From contig NZ_JASJUU010000002.1 of the NCBI RefSeq assembly GCF_030125375.1, forward strand, positions 115,538 to 179,537: a stretch of 64,000 nucleotides of DNA, read 5' to 3'. The notes below the pieces were generated by a model. The model ran no database searches and was not told where the DNA came from. It saw nothing but the letters and a program-made list of their open reading frames with translations. Numbering within the stretch: position 1 is the stretch's first letter; each line of letters begins with the position of its first letter. The stretch comes from Pseudoalteromonas umbrosa. GTDB lineage: Bacteria > Pseudomonadota > Gammaproteobacteria > Enterobacterales > Alteromonadaceae. Below, piece after piece: positions 43,839-53,334 of this stretch. A program made the translations under genes and the position numbers.

Positions 43839-43866
43839 AAAAAAGCAGATAACGAGTATCTGCTTT
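43839..43866 (-). terminator. Intrinsic terminator after the M17 peptidase gene
   Basis: AAAGCAGATA (43842-43851) and TATCTGCTTT (43857-43866) pair perfectly with a 5-base loop. The A run before it gives six T on the minus strand. It lies between the M17 gene and the HIT gene. Confidence 0.82.
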
Positions 43867-43910
43867 AAGGTAATTTTACTTAGTTAGAGCACAAAAGACT
43901 CTATCAATCC

Positions 43911-45443
43911 TTACAGGCAATAACGTGCAAACAAACTGCTTACAGTTGCAGCCGTTGGCTTACCATGCTGCCAATCACCGCCTTCAACACCGCTACCTGC
44001 AATGTCCATATGAACGTAAGGTAAAGGTAGTTCAGAATCACAACCATGTTTATCCAAGCCACCCACAATCGCCAAAAATGCCATTGGGAACTGATGACCA
44101 CGTGCTGTCACAGCTGATGGCGCATTGTTACTTGAAAGCACATCATCCGCCAACGTGCGAGGCTGAACAAAATCGTAATCTTCACGTCGGCTGCGAGACA
44201 CCTCTGCACAATCAGCCCAAATATCGCCTTGATCTGCAATTTGGCGTGAAACCGCATTAGCTCGTGCCGGACCGTTTTCAACAAACGCACTGTATGGGCC
44301 CATCGCGCGCGCTGCGTGACCTGTCAATGTTGCCACAGTGAATAGCTCAGGGTTAACTTCTGACTTAGCTAAATCTTTCATTTCACTTAGCAGATCGCCC
44401 ATCGCTAAACGCCCTTCTGCGTCGGTATTACCAATACGGACACGCACGCCTTCGCGGGTTTCAATGATTTCATCAGGCACAAAGCAATCAGAGCCAATTG
44501 AATTTCGAACAACCGCCAAGTAAGCAATCACTTTCACACCTTTAGGCTGATACTCTGCTACTGATTTCATGAAGCCTGCCACAGATGCTGCACCACCTTT
44601 ATCGCGGCTCATGCCTGCCATAAAACCACCCACTTTCAGATCTGCACCACCCGTATCATAAACAAGGCCTTTACCGACAAACATCAATGTGCGTTCAATA
44701 TCGCCTTCTGGTACATATTCCATCTTAACTACGCGTGGGTGGTGACGCTCAACGGCATACGATGCACGCGCAACAGTGCCAAGCATAGGGTAATCTTTAT
44801 CAATGGCATTAATGTCTGAGATCACTTCAACTTTGACTGAGGTGTTTTCAAACAGTGAGACACAGTAGTCAGCAAAGCGCGGCGGTGCCATGCGCTCTGG
44901 CTCAGTACCACATAAGTCACGTGCCGCATACTGACCCGCGGCAATGGCATTGATCTGCGCACACATAGCGTCATCAGCATCAACCAAGAAAATCTGCTCA
45001 ACCGGTTCAATATGCTCGCCGCGATACTCACGTGCTTCTAGCGGTTGCCACAATGTTTGACAAGCACCTAAATAAGCAACTTGTAACGCATTTTTATAAC
45101 GTTCGTCACTTGGTACGCCCGCTAACACGATCACTGGTTTCACAGCACCTGATGCTTTTGCTTGTGCAATGGCAGCTTGGCCCGCGGCAAAAAAGCGACG
45201 CACATCATCATAATCACGGTTAAGTTGACCTGTTGGTGCGATAATTAAACGCTGCCCCGGCACTTGAGGTGCTAACAAAACATTTGCTTGAGTGGCCAAA
45301 CGCGCATCAACGGCTAAATGCGGTGCGGCTATGTCATTAAGTTGCTGATCGCCTAAATCGTTTACATCAGATGTGATAACGATCACTGCATCGGCATCGC
45401 TTTGCTGCCAGTTAGAAGCTGGCAATGAGAGAGGAAAAGACAT
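43911..45443 (-). CDS. M17 leucyl aminopeptidase family protein
   Basis: The 510-residue, two-domain cytoplasmic aminopeptidase depends on two metals. The C-terminal catalytic domain begins near residue 250 with GKGLVYDTGGADLKVGGFMAGMSRDKGGAASVAGFM, the M17 lysine/metal segment, and contains the invariant NTDAEGRL motif (about 343-350) with metal ligands. It removes N-terminal residues from peptides. It differs from E. coli PepA at the first motif (TGG-ADLK rather than TGGISLK), which is typical of a marine gammaproteobacterial subgroup. It stands alone. Confidence 0.92.
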   Translation of the reverse strand: MSFPLSLPASNWQQSDADAVIVITSDVNDLGDQQLNDIAAPHLAVDARLATQANVLLAPQVPGQRLIIAPTGQLNRDYDDVRRFFAAGQAAIAQAKASGAVKPVIVLAGVPSDERYKNALQVAYLGACQTLWQPLEAREYRGEHIEPVEQIFLVDADDAMCAQINAIAAGQYAARDLCGTEPERMAPPRFADYCVSLFENTSVKVEVISDINAIDKDYPMLGTVARASYAVERHHPRVVKMEYVPEGDIERTLMFVGKGLVYDTGGADLKVGGFMAGMSRDKGGAASVAGFMKSVAEYQPKGVKVIAYLAVVRNSIGSDCFVPDEIIETREGVRVRIGNTDAEGRLAMGDLLSEMKDLAKSEVNPELFTVATLTGHAARAMGPYSAFVENGPARANAVSRQIADQGDIWADCAEVSRSRREDYDFVQPRTLADDVLSSNNAPSAVTARGHQFPMAFLAIVGGLDKHGCDSELPLPYVHMDIAGSGVEGGDWQHGKPTAATVSSLFARYCL

Positions 45444-45507
45444 AAAAATGGCCCTTGTTCTTGTAATTTAAGGGCCAATTATCGGTTATTTAGACGCAAG
45501 AGCCAAG

Positions 45508-47205
45508 CTAGCTGCTCGATTCTTCACTGTCCGGAGCAGCTTCCGCTGTACTTTTGAGTTTACTGACAACACTCCATGCTTCGAGCATAACAAGGACACT
45601 CACCACCAAAACCACAATATCTAGGCCAACCAATAGCCAGTTACCTTTCTCATAGTATTCGCCCAATTTAATAAGACCGGCAAAAAAGGCCATTAAAATA
45701 ACAAATATCATAGGGATTAATGTAAATTTTGCGGGTCTGCCAAGTTTGATAAGGTACACAGAAATGACCAACAAGGTTAAGCTTGCCAGAATTTGGTTGG
45801 TCGAACCAAATAAAGGCCAAATGATCATGCCACCGCTTCCTGAAGCGCCACCAGCCCCAAAAGCCAATAACAAACAACACCCTACTGCGACTAAGGTAGC
45901 AATAATGCCATTTTTCAAAATAGGGAGTTTATAAATATCACCCCACTCTTGAATAATGTAGCGCTGCAATCGAACACCTGAGTCCATCGTAGTACCTGCA
46001 AACAACACCACCATCACAGCCAGTAATGTAGAAGCTATCTCAGCAGACAGTCCCCAGCCAGTACTGATCAAGTTTGAGCCACCTTGAATGAATGCCCCCA
46101 CTGAGCCCGCACCTAAATGGCTATAAATTTCATGCCACTCTTCTGGGGAAACAGCCAGCATCACACCACTGACGGCCACCAGCGTGATCAGCGCCAAAGA
46201 GCCTTCACCAATTGCGCCTAAATACCCAACAAACCGCCCGTCGGTTTCTTTATTTAATTGTTTGGAACTTGTGCCTGAAGACACGATACCATGAAAGCCA
46301 GATACGGCACCGCATGCAATCGTAACAAATAGCAGCGGAATAATACTGGGGGTATCTATTGCAGTTTGTGTGTTAAAGGCAGGTGCTGTGATGTCTGGCA
46401 TGACGACAAATACCGCACCGTATAAAAGAACAAGACCAACCAGCAATTGCATGCCATTAATAAAATCACGGGGTTGAAGTAACATCCAAACTGGTAGTAG
46501 AGAAGCAACCGCCGCATAGACGAATAAAATTAAGATCCAACTGGCTTTATCTGTCAGCCCAAACACTTCACTTGGCAGTGCTATCGGCATTCCACTACCT
46601 GCATAAATCGTTGCATACAGCACTACAACACCAACCAAACAGAGCGGAATTAAAGGCACTTTACGCTTTAACAGCTGGCCGATGATAAGCGCCACAACAA
46701 TAGCAGCCCAAGCTGGGAAAACAGCATTTGGATTAGCAACAAAAGAATTTGCGATCACCACACCAAATACAGCATTGACCATCAGCAGTACCAAAAATAC
46801 CACAATCATAAAAAGTGAACGTGTACGTTTACCTATGACTGACTCAGACAGCGCCCCCATAGACTTGCCTTTGTGGCGCGCACTGGCCCATAAAGCGCCC
46901 ATGTCATGCACACCGGCAAAAAAGATAGTACCAAAGACCACCCATAAAACAGCTGGTACCCAACCCCAGTATACAGCAATCGCAGGGCCGACAATGGGAG
47001 CTGCGCCTGCAACAGATGTGAAATGGTGTCCCCAAAGTACCACTTTATTGGTTGGGACATAGTCAATACCATCGTTAAATTCATGGGCAGGGGTGACGAA
47101 ATTATCGTCCATTTTAAAAATTTTAGTTGCGATAAACTTGGAGTACACAAACCAGCCAAATAGCATCCCCAAGATACCAAACAATACTATCATGATAGAT
47201 TGCAT
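45508..47205 (-). CDS. CstA family peptide/pyruvate transporter
   Basis: The 565-residue polytopic inner-membrane protein has about 16 hydrophobic segments. It belongs to the CstA (carbon starvation) family: VLWGHHFTSVAGAAPIVGPAIAVYWGWVPA and GAVSGFHGIVSSGTSSKQLNKETDGRFVGYLGAIGEGSLALI are hallmarks. E. coli CstA and BtsT are about 700 residues; this is the shorter form. Family members import peptides or pyruvate. The C-terminal tail is hydrophilic and acidic (AEAAPDSEESSS). No btsS/btsR-type regulator is adjacent. Confidence 0.92.
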   Translation of the reverse strand: MQSIMIVLFGILGMLFGWFVYSKFIATKIFKMDDNFVTPAHEFNDGIDYVPTNKVVLWGHHFTSVAGAAPIVGPAIAVYWGWVPAVLWVVFGTIFFAGVHDMGALWASARHKGKSMGALSESVIGKRTRSLFMIVVFLVLLMVNAVFGVVIANSFVANPNAVFPAWAAIVVALIIGQLLKRKVPLIPLCLVGVVVLYATIYAGSGMPIALPSEVFGLTDKASWILILFVYAAVASLLPVWMLLQPRDFINGMQLLVGLVLLYGAVFVVMPDITAPAFNTQTAIDTPSIIPLLFVTIACGAVSGFHGIVSSGTSSKQLNKETDGRFVGYLGAIGEGSLALITLVAVSGVMLAVSPEEWHEIYSHLGAGSVGAFIQGGSNLISTGWGLSAEIASTLLAVMVVLFAGTTMDSGVRLQRYIIQEWGDIYKLPILKNGIIATLVAVGCCLLLAFGAGGASGSGGMIIWPLFGSTNQILASLTLLVISVYLIKLGRPAKFTLIPMIFVILMAFFAGLIKLGEYYEKGNWLLVGLDIVVLVVSVLVMLEAWSVVSKLKSTAEAAPDSEESSS

Positions 47206-47315
47206 GGGTTGTCCTCAGTGTTATTGTTGTATTAACACTACTTTAACACGGAAAACCGCAAATTCAGTTATATTTTAGTCGCACAGATAAGCTGAGATAA
47301 AACGACGCCATAGCG

Positions 47316-48371
47316 TCAATTAAATAATCCCATTTGAACTTGATTGCTCGGCGAATCGCCCAAACCAATTTGCACTCCAACTAAACGAACCGGTTTATTG
47401 CCATGACGAGCAATTGCTTGCTCTAATAAAGTGCACAAAATATCTGGATCAATATGGCTACACTGGCATTCTTTTGTGGTTAGAGAAAAGTCATAAAACT
47501 TTACTTTAACACCCAACTTAGTGAAGGCTCGCTCAGTTTGATACCCTTCACTTCGGCGAGTCAATTCAGGTATGAGTTTGTCACATAAAATCGACTTTAA
47601 TTGCGTCAGATCTTGGATATCTTTTTCAAACGTAGTTTCAACTCCCACTGATTTACGCACACGCTCCGTTTCAACACCCCGCTCGTCTATTCCCTGGCAC
47701 CGTCGCCAAAGCACCCTACCAAACTTGCCAAAACGATGTGCCATTTCATCCAAACTTAAGCCTTTCACATCCTTGCCATGCACTAAGCCACAAGCCAATA
47801 ATTTTTCATGTGTGACCTTACCCACACCTGGAATTTTGCGAAGTGGTAGCTCATCGATAAACGCATCTACACGCTCTGGCGTGATCACGCACTGCCCATT
47901 GGGTTTGTTTTCATCACTGGCTATTTTTGCCAAAAACTTAATTGGCGCAATACCTGCTGATGCAGTGAGCCCAGTTTCATTAAAAATATCTTTGCGGATT
48001 TGTTCTGCGATTAATGTGGCACTGCCATGAAATGCAGTGCAATCAGTCACGTCAAGATAAGCCTCATCTAATGATAAAGGTTCTATCAATGATGTATACC
48101 TTGCGAAAATAGCACGAATTTGATGGGATATTTGTTTATAGACATGCATACGCCCAGGTACAATGACTAAATGTGGACAGAGTTGCTTGGCCTTATAATT
48201 AGACATAGCTGAGCGCACACCGTATTGGCGTGCAATGTAATTGGATGTTGAGAGCACGCCTCGATGGCTTCTGCCTCCTATCGCCATGGGCACATTAGCC
48301 AAAGAAGGGTCATCGCGCATTTCTACCGCAGCATAAAAACAATCCATATCAATGTGAATGAACTTTTTCAC
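47316..48371 (-). CDS. dinB: DNA polymerase IV (DinB)
   Basis: The 351-residue Y-family polymerase works in translesion synthesis. It opens KKFIHIDMDCFYAAVEMRDDPSLANVPMAIGG, with the first metal Asp, and has LDEAYLDVTDC with the second acidic pair, KFLAKIASDENKPNG, and the HhH-like IPGVGKVTHEKLLACGL. The C-terminal QVQMGLF resembles a beta-clamp binding motif (QxxMGLF-like). The start is a GTG. I did not identify a LexA box with confidence upstream. Confidence 0.96.
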   Translation of the reverse strand: MKKFIHIDMDCFYAAVEMRDDPSLANVPMAIGGRSHRGVLSTSNYIARQYGVRSAMSNYKAKQLCPHLVIVPGRMHVYKQISHQIRAIFARYTSLIEPLSLDEAYLDVTDCTAFHGSATLIAEQIRKDIFNETGLTASAGIAPIKFLAKIASDENKPNGQCVITPERVDAFIDELPLRKIPGVGKVTHEKLLACGLVHGKDVKGLSLDEMAHRFGKFGRVLWRRCQGIDERGVETERVRKSVGVETTFEKDIQDLTQLKSILCDKLIPELTRRSEGYQTERAFTKLGVKVKFYDFSLTTKECQCSHIDPDILCTLLEQAIARHGNKPVRLVGVQIGLGDSPSNQVQMGLFN

Positions 48372-48420
48372 GAACGCACACCAAACACTGTTTACTTATA
48401 CAGTATATTGGCATTTTTTT

Positions 48421-48969
48421 TCACGCTTGTCTAACGATGCACTTTTTTATCTGAGATTTAGAAATAAACGTATAAAAAGAATAAGAATACATAGCTGCCA
48501 GTGTCACTAAATGTACAGACACCATGTAGTAATCTCTGAAGTGAAACTTGATATAAACGTAATCAATAATCCAATATTTATAACAAATCACCTCAATCCA
48601 TGTAATGAAATTGACAACTGCCGTTGAAGCCATTAACCAAAGTATTATCACTTCATATTTAGAAAGACCCTTCCTATTACCAACAATAGCAAAATACTCT
48701 CTCCCAGTTTTTCGGAAAATGAAAAGTGCCATCGGACGTCTTAACAGGATAGGAAACATAAACACAATAATGATCAGGGAGTTCATAATATAAAAGTGCG
48801 TTAACCAACTTCGGATCTCAAGATGTATGAGGTGGTCAAGGGTTTCTAAAACTCCATAACTAATCAGTAACCATCTAGCATAGTGGCCATGCCAGGCAAT
48901 CATTAGGCCCAAAATGATGATAATAAAGGGAGCATGATCTACTGCTTTTATTAAATATTGATACTCCAA
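48421..48969 (-). CDS. Hypothetical integral membrane protein
   Basis: I do not recognise the family. The 182-residue product has about five hydrophobic helices: HAPFIIIILGLMIAW, ARWLLISYGVLETL, MNSLIIIVFMFPILL, VIILWLMASTAVVNFI and MVSVHLVTLAAMYSYSFY. It has many Tyr, Ile and His residues and no signature motif. The first codon is a TTG with no good ribosome site, so the start is uncertain and an internal Met near residue 23 is possible. It ends 50 bp from dinB, on the same strand. Confidence 0.6.
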   Translation of the reverse strand: MEYQYLIKAVDHAPFIIIILGLMIAWHGHYARWLLISYGVLETLDHLIHLEIRSWLTHFYIMNSLIIIVFMFPILLRRPMALFIFRKTGREYFAIVGNRKGLSKYEVIILWLMASTAVVNFITWIEVICYKYWIIDYVYIKFHFRDYYMVSVHLVTLAAMYSYSFYTFISKSQIKKCIVRQA

Positions 48970-49251
48970 TCGAAAATCCCAATTCCCCTTGCTTCAATTC
49001 GCATCAATATACAAAAATTATCGTTACAAATATATCTATTGAAAAGCTTTCATTACAGCACACTAAACCAACACTATAAAATTTAAGTAAACTACAGCAA
49101 GCCTCTATGAGCATGACTTATCATCTTTGTTTATCGACAACAACAAACACCTGCACAATAAGAAGAAATGCTCTACACTGCTGGTAGTCGATATAAATCT
49201 TTGCGCTGCAATTTAGCAGTGTGAAATTGTCAGATTTTGCAAGGAGTATCT

Positions 49252-50304
49252 ATGAAGTACAGCCAATTAGGCCACTCACCATTAAAGGTTTCGCGAGTTT
49301 GTTTAGGAAGTATGACTTGGGGTTTGCAAAACAATCAGCATGATGCGGATGAACAGATTAATTATGCCTTAAGTCAAGGTATTAACTTCATTGATACTGC
49401 TGAAATGTATGCAGTCCCCCCTTCGCCCGATACCTATGGAAAAACCGAACAAATAATAGGTAATTGGTTAAAACGTCATGAAGAAAAAAGACAAGAAATT
49501 GTTTTAGCTACAAAAATAGCAGGAGCTGGGCTAAGTTGGGTGCGAGATGGTAAGCCCATAAACAAACAAGCGGTGATCGAAGCTGTAGAACACTCCCTCA
49601 AGCGATTAAATACAGATTATATTGATGTATACCAATTGCATTGGCCAAACAGAACGTCTCCCCACTTTGGTAAACACTGGCATGGTATGTTAGACCTGCA
49701 TGCAGTGAGTAAAAAACAACAGTTAGACGAAATGAGTGATATTTTAGAAGGTCTCAAAGCATGCTTCAGCCAAGGCAAAATTCGCCATTGGGGGCTGTCT
49801 AACGAAACCCCTTGGGGTATCAATACCTACCTCAACTTATGCGAGCAACACCATATTGAAAAGCCCGTTTCAATTCAAAATGAGTTTAATTTACTACACG
49901 AAAAAGACTGGCCTTATTTACTAGAGAATTGTGTTAACGAAGACATTGCCTACCTGCCATGGTCGCCTTTAGCTGGTGGTCTGCTAACAGGTAAATATTT
50001 GGGCGGTGCAAGACCAGAAGGCAGTCGCTGGACACTGATGCAGCGCCATGGCTTATTCAGAGATACGCAGTATTCGCAACAAGCAACAGCCGCATATCAA
50101 GAAATTGCTCATGAGCACCACTTAACAACAGCGCAATTGGCGTTAGCTTGGTGTGATCAAGTCGATGGTGTGACCTCTACCATTATTGGTGCAACATCAA
50201 TGGCGCAATTAAAAGAGAATATCAGCGCGTTTGATAAACCACTACCTCCTGAGGCGCTTGCTGAAATTGATACCATCTTAAAAACTTACCCAGTGCCTTT
50301 CTAG
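49252..50304 (+). CDS. Aldo/keto reductase, Tas-like
   Basis: The 350-residue NADPH-dependent (alpha/beta)8 reductase aligns with E. coli Tas: LGHSPLKVSRVCLGSMTWG, then INYALSQGINFIDTAEMYAVPP, with Asp and Tyr of the catalytic tetrad (D-x4-Y), and IDVYQLHWPNRT with Lys and His further on; WGLSNETPWGI and ATSMAQLKENISAFD are in place. Physiological substrates are unknown. AAGGAG stands before the ATG at 49252, so that start is preferred to one five codons earlier. Confidence 0.93.
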   Translation: MKYSQLGHSPLKVSRVCLGSMTWGLQNNQHDADEQINYALSQGINFIDTAEMYAVPPSPDTYGKTEQIIGNWLKRHEEKRQEIVLATKIAGAGLSWVRDGKPINKQAVIEAVEHSLKRLNTDYIDVYQLHWPNRTSPHFGKHWHGMLDLHAVSKKQQLDEMSDILEGLKACFSQGKIRHWGLSNETPWGINTYLNLCEQHHIEKPVSIQNEFNLLHEKDWPYLLENCVNEDIAYLPWSPLAGGLLTGKYLGGARPEGSRWTLMQRHGLFRDTQYSQQATAAYQEIAHEHHLTTAQLALAWCDQVDGVTSTIIGATSMAQLKENISAFDKPLPPEALAEIDTILKTYPVPF

Positions 50305-50373
50305 TCACCGCACACAACGAGAATGTAAATATGGTACACTCACCAATTTGCATTCTCTAACAACAAAGTCATT

Positions 50374-50895
50374 ATGAAACAACTCAATACCAAACCCGCT
50401 GAGGCATTGCCTGGCAGTCATTTTATTAGGCACGCAGCACGTGCAATCGTCACCAAAGATCAAGAAATCTTACTACTCTACACCGCAAGATATGATGATT
50501 ACACTTTACCCGGAGGTGGCGTTGATGAAGGTGAGGATATGGAAGCTGCGCTTAGCAGAGAGTTGCTAGAAGAAACAGGTGCAAAATCCGTTACACAGAT
50601 AAAGCCCTATGGTATTTATGAAGAGTTTCAGCGCTGGCACAAACCTGAATTTGATAACGTACATATTATCTCACACTGCTTCATCGTAGAAATTTGCGGG
50701 CACTTCACAGCCCCCCAAATGGAAGCTTATGAACAAGCCAATGGTATGCGACCTGTGTGGATGCCAATTCAAGATGCCATCGCACACAATCGTGATACTT
50801 TGGCTAACAGTGATAAAAAAGGTCAATCTGTACAAAGAGAATTAACCATCTTGGAAAACATCGCTAAAGATATCATGAAGTTAAACCTAGGCTAA
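50374..50895 (+). CDS. Nudix hydrolase
   Basis: The 173-residue protein carries a full Nudix box, GGGVDEGEDMEAALSRELLEETGA (about residues 51-74), which fits GX5EX7REUXEEXGU and binds Mg in a loop-helix-loop. It hydrolyses a nucleoside diphosphate linked to another moiety; the substrate is not predictable. The N-terminal RHAARAIVTKDQEILLLYTARYDDYTLPGG is the usual entry strand. It lies 69 bp after the aldo/keto reductase gene on the same strand and may be co-transcribed. Confidence 0.93.
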   Translation: MKQLNTKPAEALPGSHFIRHAARAIVTKDQEILLLYTARYDDYTLPGGGVDEGEDMEAALSRELLEETGAKSVTQIKPYGIYEEFQRWHKPEFDNVHIISHCFIVEICGHFTAPQMEAYEQANGMRPVWMPIQDAIAHNRDTLANSDKKGQSVQRELTILENIAKDIMKLNLG

Positions 50896-51342
50896 ACCTA
50901 ATAGCAGCGCGAACTGGTCAGTTCGCTACAGGAAAACCTAGACATCGGCTCGCAATGTGCCCGAGGCTATCACAAATAATGTATCGTCTCAGTTCATGCC
51001 AGTGACGAACTCTTTGATGAGAGCTCGTCAAACAAAGAAGTAACATAAAACCAACACCTCATGCCCCACTCAATTATGAATAACCACCAAGCTCTCCTTT
51101 ATTTGCATTGCACCCAGAAGGTAGATTGTTGAAATAAATAAAAGGCGTTATCTCTGTATCATTTCTCTCATTTTGGGGCCACATGTGCATTTTTTGTAAC
51201 ATAAATGTAATAAAAACAACTTGTGACGACATAATGAATAAGTGGTTAGACAAATAATCTCAATAAATTTCACTGCTAATTGGTAATTTCAAAATTCTGT
51301 TCTAACTTTTGTGATGGGAGTATCGAAGCTAAGGAGTAGACT
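50896..51342. other. Intergenic region with two hairpins upstream of the chemoreceptor gene
   Basis: No gene is visible. Two inverted repeats lie close to the Nudix stop: GCGAACTG/CAGTTCGC (50909-50926), and GACGA-A-CTCT/AGAG-C-TCGTC (51004-51029, one mismatch). Neither has a T run. The right half is AT-rich and should hold the promoter of the chemoreceptor gene, whose ribosome site (AAGGAG) is just before its start. Confidence 0.5.
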
Positions 51343-53184
51343 ATGACCATACGTCAAACTTTCATTTTACTTTCTTCTCTTGTCATGATCGCACTGTTTT
51401 GCATGGTGGGTGTATTGTGGTATGAAACAAGCCATATAGCGAATTTAGGACAGCGACTCGCAACCAGTAAAGAGATTAGTAATGATCTATTGATGCTCAG
51501 ACGTCATGAAAAAGACTTTTTGCTTCGCAAACAACAAAAGTATGTCGATAAGTTTGACGCCCGTATCAAATTGATGAGACAAAATATGTCAGTCCTTAGT
51601 GGGCAGCTTCCTACTCACTTACAACAAGCCCTGATTGTCGCCGAAAAAGACTTGAGCAATTATGAATCTAACTTGCGTAACTTGGTTGCACTGGATACAA
51701 AGATTGGGCTCACTCCTAACCAAGGCCTACGAGGAGAGTTTAATCAAGCAGAAATCGCACTGCACGAATCGCTCACCAATATCGGTGATATCACAGCAAT
51801 GAGTAAAGCGCTTCGGCTAGTGCTATTGGAAAATGATTTTCAAACTAACCTCAATATGTCGACTAAAAATGAAGTTACCCAGCAATTGGCTGTGATGAAA
51901 GTCTATTTCAATGATCAGTTTAGCGGTGGACAAAATGACCTTACTTTATTTGAAAATACGGCGCGTGCGCTCACTACTGCCTTGGTTGAGCGAGGGCTAG
52001 ATGCAAGCTCTGGGCTCAGAGGAGAGCTTAGAGGTAGTATCCATAAAGTTGAGAGTACAATGAATCAACTGTCTGGCGATATAGATCAAGGGATCCAGCA
52101 CGAATTGATTGCCGCGAAAAATCAAGGCTTGATGCTAGCAGGTATCCTAACCGTCATCATCGCAGGGTTATTACTGTGGAAAGGTGCGCATATTGTGCAA
52201 CGACTCAAAATTGCCAATGCCAATATGGCCACCATTAGCCATGGTGAAGGCGACCTGACCCATCATATCGAGTTGAGCGGCCGCGATGAAGTCACAGAGT
52301 TTGCGGGTTCAGTCAATCAATTTATCGATACAACCGCCGATATTGTCAGGGAAATAAAGCATACGGGCGAAACAGTAGAGAGTGGCGCGCATCAATCGGT
52401 TGAGGTAACGAAACGCTCACAACAAGCCATCGAAGAGCAAAAAAATAATACCCATGCCGTGAAGGTAGCGGTCAGTGAGTTAGTGCAAGCCGTTTCTCTG
52501 ATTGCAGAAAACAGTGTTGCGGTGCAAAACAATGTCAATGAAGCTGATGAAAATATGGCCCGCGGCTCAGAAATCATGCACAAAGCCCACCACAATATGT
52601 CTGAGTTGACTGGGCACATCAACGAAAACAGTAAACTAATGCAGCAATTATCCTCAGCCAGTGGCGAAATTGAAAGTGTGACTTCAGTCATACGTGGGAT
52701 CACGGAACAAACCAATCTACTCGCACTTAATGCCGCTATAGAAGCTGCGCGCGCCGGTGAAAGCGGTCGAGGCTTTGCTGTCGTCGCTGACGAAGTGCGC
52801 ACACTGGCAAAGCGCACTCAAAGTTCTACCGTTGAAATCGAACGAATGATCCATGGTCTGCAAAGCTTGGTCCATGATTCAGAGCAAGCAATGCAAACAA
52901 GCTTATCTTTAAGTGAGCAAATGTACGAGGGGATCACAGATGCCCAGCAAAGTATGGATGATAACAAAAATGCGATGGACAAAATACGCGATATGGTGAT
53001 CCAAATCGCAGGCGCAACCGAAGAGCAAATGGCAACCGTTCAAGGTGTAGAAAATGCGGCTGCCAATATCTCTGTATCAGCAGAACAGCTCTATGTTGAC
53101 TCTTGCCAAAACTGCAAAAATTGTGAAGCACTTGAATTTGACGCCCATAAAATGCAGGAGGACGTATCCAAATTCAAAGTCTAA
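51343..53184 (+). CDS. Methyl-accepting chemotaxis protein
   Basis: The 613-residue chemoreceptor has an N-terminal TM (about 8-30), a helical periplasmic sensor of about 220 residues with charged helices ([13 protein letters not shown], reminiscent of HBM/4-helix sensors), TM2 (about 263-281), a HAMP domain, and a cytoplasmic signalling domain with the hairpin tip [38 protein letters not shown]. The very C-terminal part holds C588-C591-C594 (CQNCKNC), which is unusual for a receptor. The ligand is unknown. No cheW/cheA gene is near. AAGGAG precedes the ATG. Confidence 0.94.
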   Translation: MTIRQTFILLSSLVMIALFCMVGVLWYETSHIANLGQRLATSKEISNDLLMLRRHEKDFLLRKQQKYVDKFDARIKLMRQNMSVLSGQLPTHLQQALIVAEKDLSNYESNLRNLVALDTKIGLTPNQGLRGEFNQAEIALHESLTNIGDITAMSKALRLVLLENDFQTNLNMSTKNEVTQQLAVMKVYFNDQFSGGQNDLTLFENTARALTTALVERGLDASSGLRGELRGSIHKVESTMNQLSGDIDQGIQHELIAAKNQGLMLAGILTVIIAGLLLWKGAHIVQRLKIANANMATISHGEGDLTHHIELSGRDEVTEFAGSVNQFIDTTADIVREIKHTGETVESGAHQSVEVTKRSQQAIEEQKNNTHAVKVAVSELVQAVSLIAENSVAVQNNVNEADENMARGSEIMHKAHHNMSELTGHINENSKLMQQLSSASGEIESVTSVIRGITEQTNLLALNAAIEAARAGESGRGFAVVADEVRTLAKRTQSSTVEIERMIHGLQSLVHDSEQAMQTSLSLSEQMYEGITDAQQSMDDNKNAMDKIRDMVIQIAGATEEQMATVQGVENAAANISVSAEQLYVDSCQNCKNCEALEFDAHKMQEDVSKFKV

Positions 53185-53334
53185 ATCATCAAACGCCTTA
53201 CATAGCGGCACTTTTGCACCTCAAAAGTGCCCGCGAGATCAAAGTAATTCTCTTATCTTCTCGAAATATGATGTAAACATGTTACAGTCTTGAGTAAGCA
53301 CTTCGCTTAATATAGGCAATTCAAAGGAGTAGGC

